A stretch of DNA of 64,000 nucleotides from Leifsonia shinshuensis (lineage in GTDB: Bacteria > Actinomycetota > Actinomycetes > Actinomycetales > Microbacteriaceae). The notes under the pieces were generated by a model. That model saw only the letters and a list, made by a program, of their open reading frames with translations, had not been told where the DNA came from and did not search any database. Location of the stretch: assembly GCF_031456835.1 (NCBI RefSeq), contig NZ_JAVDVK010000001.1, positions 2,914,001 through 2,978,000 of the forward strand, written 5' to 3'. The translations under genes were made by a program, and so were the position numbers. Of the stretch, positions 62,043 through 64,000 are shown in pieces (within the stretch, counting starts at the first letter, position 1; every line of letters begins with the position of its first letter).

Positions 62043-62483
62043 TCAGCGGCTGGTGAGGCCGCTGCCCTGACCGCAGATCGTCGACCGCACCCAGTCGGCG
62101 GCGTCGGCGGGCTGCAGTTCGCCCGAGCGCAGGCCGCCCACGAAGTCGAGGGCGTGGTCGGTGAGCCGGCCGTCGGCCGACTCGGGCGCATCCCGCCCGA
62201 CATGGATGGACAGCCAGCGGGTCGTGCGCGTGCCCAGGCGTGCGGCGACGGCCACGATGCCCGCGAAGTGCCGGGCCTGCCCGTCGGTTCCGTCGTCGAC
62301 GTGGCGGCGGAAGCCGCGCCCGCGGATGCGGTTCGAGCCGCCGCGTCCGGCGTCCAGCGGCCAGCGCGGTCCGCGCCGCACGCCGGCCGCCTCGTGACCG
62401 AGTTCGCGCAGGAACTGCGCCGGGTCGGACGTGCGCGCTGCGACACGGGCGCAGGCCTCGGCGAGCTGCGCGCATCCATCCAT
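62043..62483 (-). CDS. Protein of unknown function coupled to the GH6 cellulase
   Basis: This 146-residue protein has no signal peptide. It shows HEAAGVRRGPRWPLDAGRGG, FRRHVDDGTDGQARHFAGIV and DGRLTDHALDFVGGL blocks that look conserved, but I cannot name the family. GGGG lies five bases before ATG 62483; a GTG at 62489 overlaps the cellulase stop. Coupling suggests a partner role or simple cotranscription. Confidence 0.7.
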   Translation of the reverse strand: MDGCAQLAEACARVAARTSDPAQFLRELGHEAAGVRRGPRWPLDAGRGGSNRIRGRGFRRHVDDGTDGQARHFAGIVAVAARLGTRTTRWLSIHVGRDAPESADGRLTDHALDFVGGLRSGELQPADAADWVRSTICGQGSGLTSR

Positions 62484-62485
62484 CG

Positions 62486-63517
62486 TCACCCCTTGCCGCC
62501 GCGGACGAGCGCCTCGGCACCCTCCTGCCACCAGACGCCCGCGGCCGGTCCGCCGTTGCAGCTGCCGTCGCTCACACCCGGGTGCTTCACCCACAGCAGG
62601 GCGTCGAGCTTGCCGCCGTCGCCCTCGGTCACCTTCGGGTCCTGGCCGAGCTTGGCGCCGGGCGGGTTGCACCAGGTGCCGGTCCAGCCGTTGCCGTTCC
62701 GCGAGACGTCGATGACGTAGTGCTTCCAGCCGATCTTGGACGACAGCTTGCCCGCGTAGTCGCGCTCCCGCTGGGTGGTGTCGAAGTTCGAGACGTTGGT
62801 GAAGAAGCCGTGCGCGCCCGCGACGCCGCCCTTCTCGAGCCACGCGGCCTGAGCGCTGGGGGAGAGCCAGCGGGCGTTGCCGCCGTCGAGGTAGGTGGCG
62901 ATGCCCGCGGCTTCGAGGATGCCGACCGACGCCTTGAGCAGGGGGAGCCGCACGGAGGCGGAGTCGCCGCACTTAGGGTCCGCGAGCATCGCGAGCGAGT
63001 CCGGCTCGAGCAGGACGACGGCGTGGCTGTCCGCCAGCGTCGCGGCGATGGTGCGGATCCATGGCAGGTACTGGTCGGGGGCGAGGCCGCCCTTCGAGTA
63101 GCCGCCGCAGTCGCGGTTCGGGATGGCGTACGCCACGAAGACGGGGGTCGCCTGCTGGGCGCGCGCGTCCGCCACATCGTTCCGCAATTCGGTCACCAAC
63201 CGGTCGCCCTGGAACCACTCGCCGAGCCACACGGCCGTCGGGATGTCGGCGATCCGGCCGGCGATCAGTGCGGAGGCCGTGTCGCCCTGCTGGTCCATCC
63301 GCGTGCGTGCGGCGGCAGCCTCGGTGTTCGGATCGAGGTACAGGCGCGTCGAGGCGAAGGCGCGCGGAGCGTCGGGAGTCGGCGTCGCGGTCGGCGCCGG
63401 GGCGGACGCCGTGGCCGCGGTCGGAGCCGCCGCGGGCCGGGTGAGCCCGAGGGTCAGACCCCCCGCGATGATCAGGGCCGCGACGACGAGCGCCACGACG
63501 AGCACCGGTTTACGCAT
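62486..63517 (-). CDS. Secreted glycoside hydrolase family 6 endoglucanase/cellobiohydrolase
   Basis: The 343-residue protein has a signal/anchor helix (about 4-25), a Thr/Pro/Ala-rich linker (28-52) and a GH6 domain. Key motifs are Asp136 in PNRDCGGYS, Asp173 in LLEPDSLAML and DVSRNGNGW. It hydrolyses beta-1,4-glucans such as cellulose outside the cell. No cellulose-binding module is present. GGGGAG precedes the ATG. Confidence 0.93.
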   Translation of the reverse strand: MRKPVLVVALVVAALIIAGGLTLGLTRPAAAPTAATASAPAPTATPTPDAPRAFASTRLYLDPNTEAAAARTRMDQQGDTASALIAGRIADIPTAVWLGEWFQGDRLVTELRNDVADARAQQATPVFVAYAIPNRDCGGYSKGGLAPDQYLPWIRTIAATLADSHAVVLLEPDSLAMLADPKCGDSASVRLPLLKASVGILEAAGIATYLDGGNARWLSPSAQAAWLEKGGVAGAHGFFTNVSNFDTTQRERDYAGKLSSKIGWKHYVIDVSRNGNGWTGTWCNPPGAKLGQDPKVTEGDGGKLDALLWVKHPGVSDGSCNGGPAAGVWWQEGAEALVRGGKG

Positions 63518-63744
63518 CCGCTCCCCTTTCGGACTGCTTCGGAAGCCCACACCCTAACAGCGTCGCATTGCAGGCATGTGACGCCCGAATTGGGGGACAA
63601 ACCCGTGTCCTCCAAACGACCCACAGAACGGTCTTTCTGGCTAGGCTCGCGATGTCACACACCCGAGTTACTGCCTGTAGCCCCGCGGACGCCGAACCCG
63701 AACCCGGCCCCGCGGGAGAACCCGAACGCTGCAAAGGACGTATC

Positions 63745-64000
63745 GTGCACACCACCTCCTACAACCCTGCCCACGACCGGGCTCAACTCCTCGCCCGCCG
63801 CCACGAGCGCGACCTGCACTGGGCGAAAGAGCGCCGCCGCCAGCACGAGCGCGAGACCGCCGAGGCGCGTGCCCTGCTGGCCGCGCATCCCCTGGCCCTC
63901 GCCCGCACCACGCTCTGGACGAGCGGCGTCCTGCTCGCCCTCGTGGCCGGCGGCTGGGGGCTCGCCCTCGCGGCCGCGCCGGCGTGGATGGCCCTCGTGG
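63745..64000 (+). CDS. Membrane protein of unknown function (C-terminus outside window)
   Basis: The visible 85 residues begin VHTTSYNPAHDRAQLLARRH, continue with a charged Arg/Glu-rich stretch (possibly coiled coil) and enter a membrane helix (TTLWTSGVLLALVAGGWGLA). AAAGGA precedes the GTG start. The rest lies beyond the window, so nothing further can be said. Confidence 0.7.
   Translation, partial: MHTTSYNPAHDRAQLLARRHERDLHWAKERRRQHERETAEARALLAAHPLALARTTLWTSGVLLALVAGGWGLALAAAPAWMALV

Overview
The window is chromosomal DNA of a high-GC actinobacterium. I infer a Microbacteriaceae member such as Leifsonia or a relative. The grounds are the strong G/C third-position bias, a bifunctional PutA, an actinobacterial mycoredoxin, a small DUF7882-type protein typical of that family, and the very common leaderless promoters (a -10 hexamer ending 6-7 bases before the start codon). 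No rRNA, tRNA, CRISPR array, insertion sequence or prophage was seen. No gene-free stretch exceeds 300 bases.

Layout. 0-17.6 kb: an FAD oxidoreductase cut by the window edge, proline catabolism (putA), three aldo/keto reductases, a two-component system, an Lrp-type regulator divergent from a POT peptide transporter, MOSC, VOC and HxlR genes, a LysR regulator, hydrolases, a mycoredoxin, a small kinase and proline iminopeptidase. 17.6-25 kb: a MarR/MFS export operon, lipases, a lipoate ligase with permuted domain order, and UDP-GlcNAc 2-epimerase. 25-34 kb: a signalling and envelope region holding an ECF sigma factor, a LuxR-type ATPase regulator, paired small proteins, an HtrA-like protease, a 654-residue membrane protein that fuses an ECF sigma factor to a zinc-binding anti-sigma domain and a LamG-like domain, an M23 peptidase and a PAP2 phosphatase. 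34-41.5 kb: a DHA2 drug exporter with its MarR regulator, a putative wall hydrolase, a PHP protein, a DHFR-like reductase and a UvrA2-type ATPase.

41.5-51 kb is an alpha-glucan/trehalose block, all on the minus strand: treY-treZ and glgX-Ser/Thr kinase-GH15, both translationally coupled. A plus-strand, AT-richer hicAB toxin-antitoxin pair sits between the two operons. GlgX can trim glycogen to maltodextrins, TreY/TreZ can convert these to trehalose, and GH15 can release glucose; the embedded kinase may control this flux. 51-54.5 kb holds a DUF7882-type gene, two tandem MarR paralogues (the second apparently frameshifted), a CsbD protein and a GlxA-type regulator. 54.5-61 kb is a LacI-controlled catabolic operon (amino-acid-type ABC importer, Gfo/Idh dehydrogenase, FAD oxidoreductase) with twin palindromic operators. 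61-64 kb carries an alpha/beta hydrolase, a secreted GH6 cellulase with a coupled small gene, and a partial membrane-protein gene.

The most unusual item is the membrane-tethered sigma factor at 30.4-32.4 kb. It has a candidate self-regulated ECF promoter, a pentapeptide-repeat stalk and a paralogous soluble ECF factor 5 kb away.
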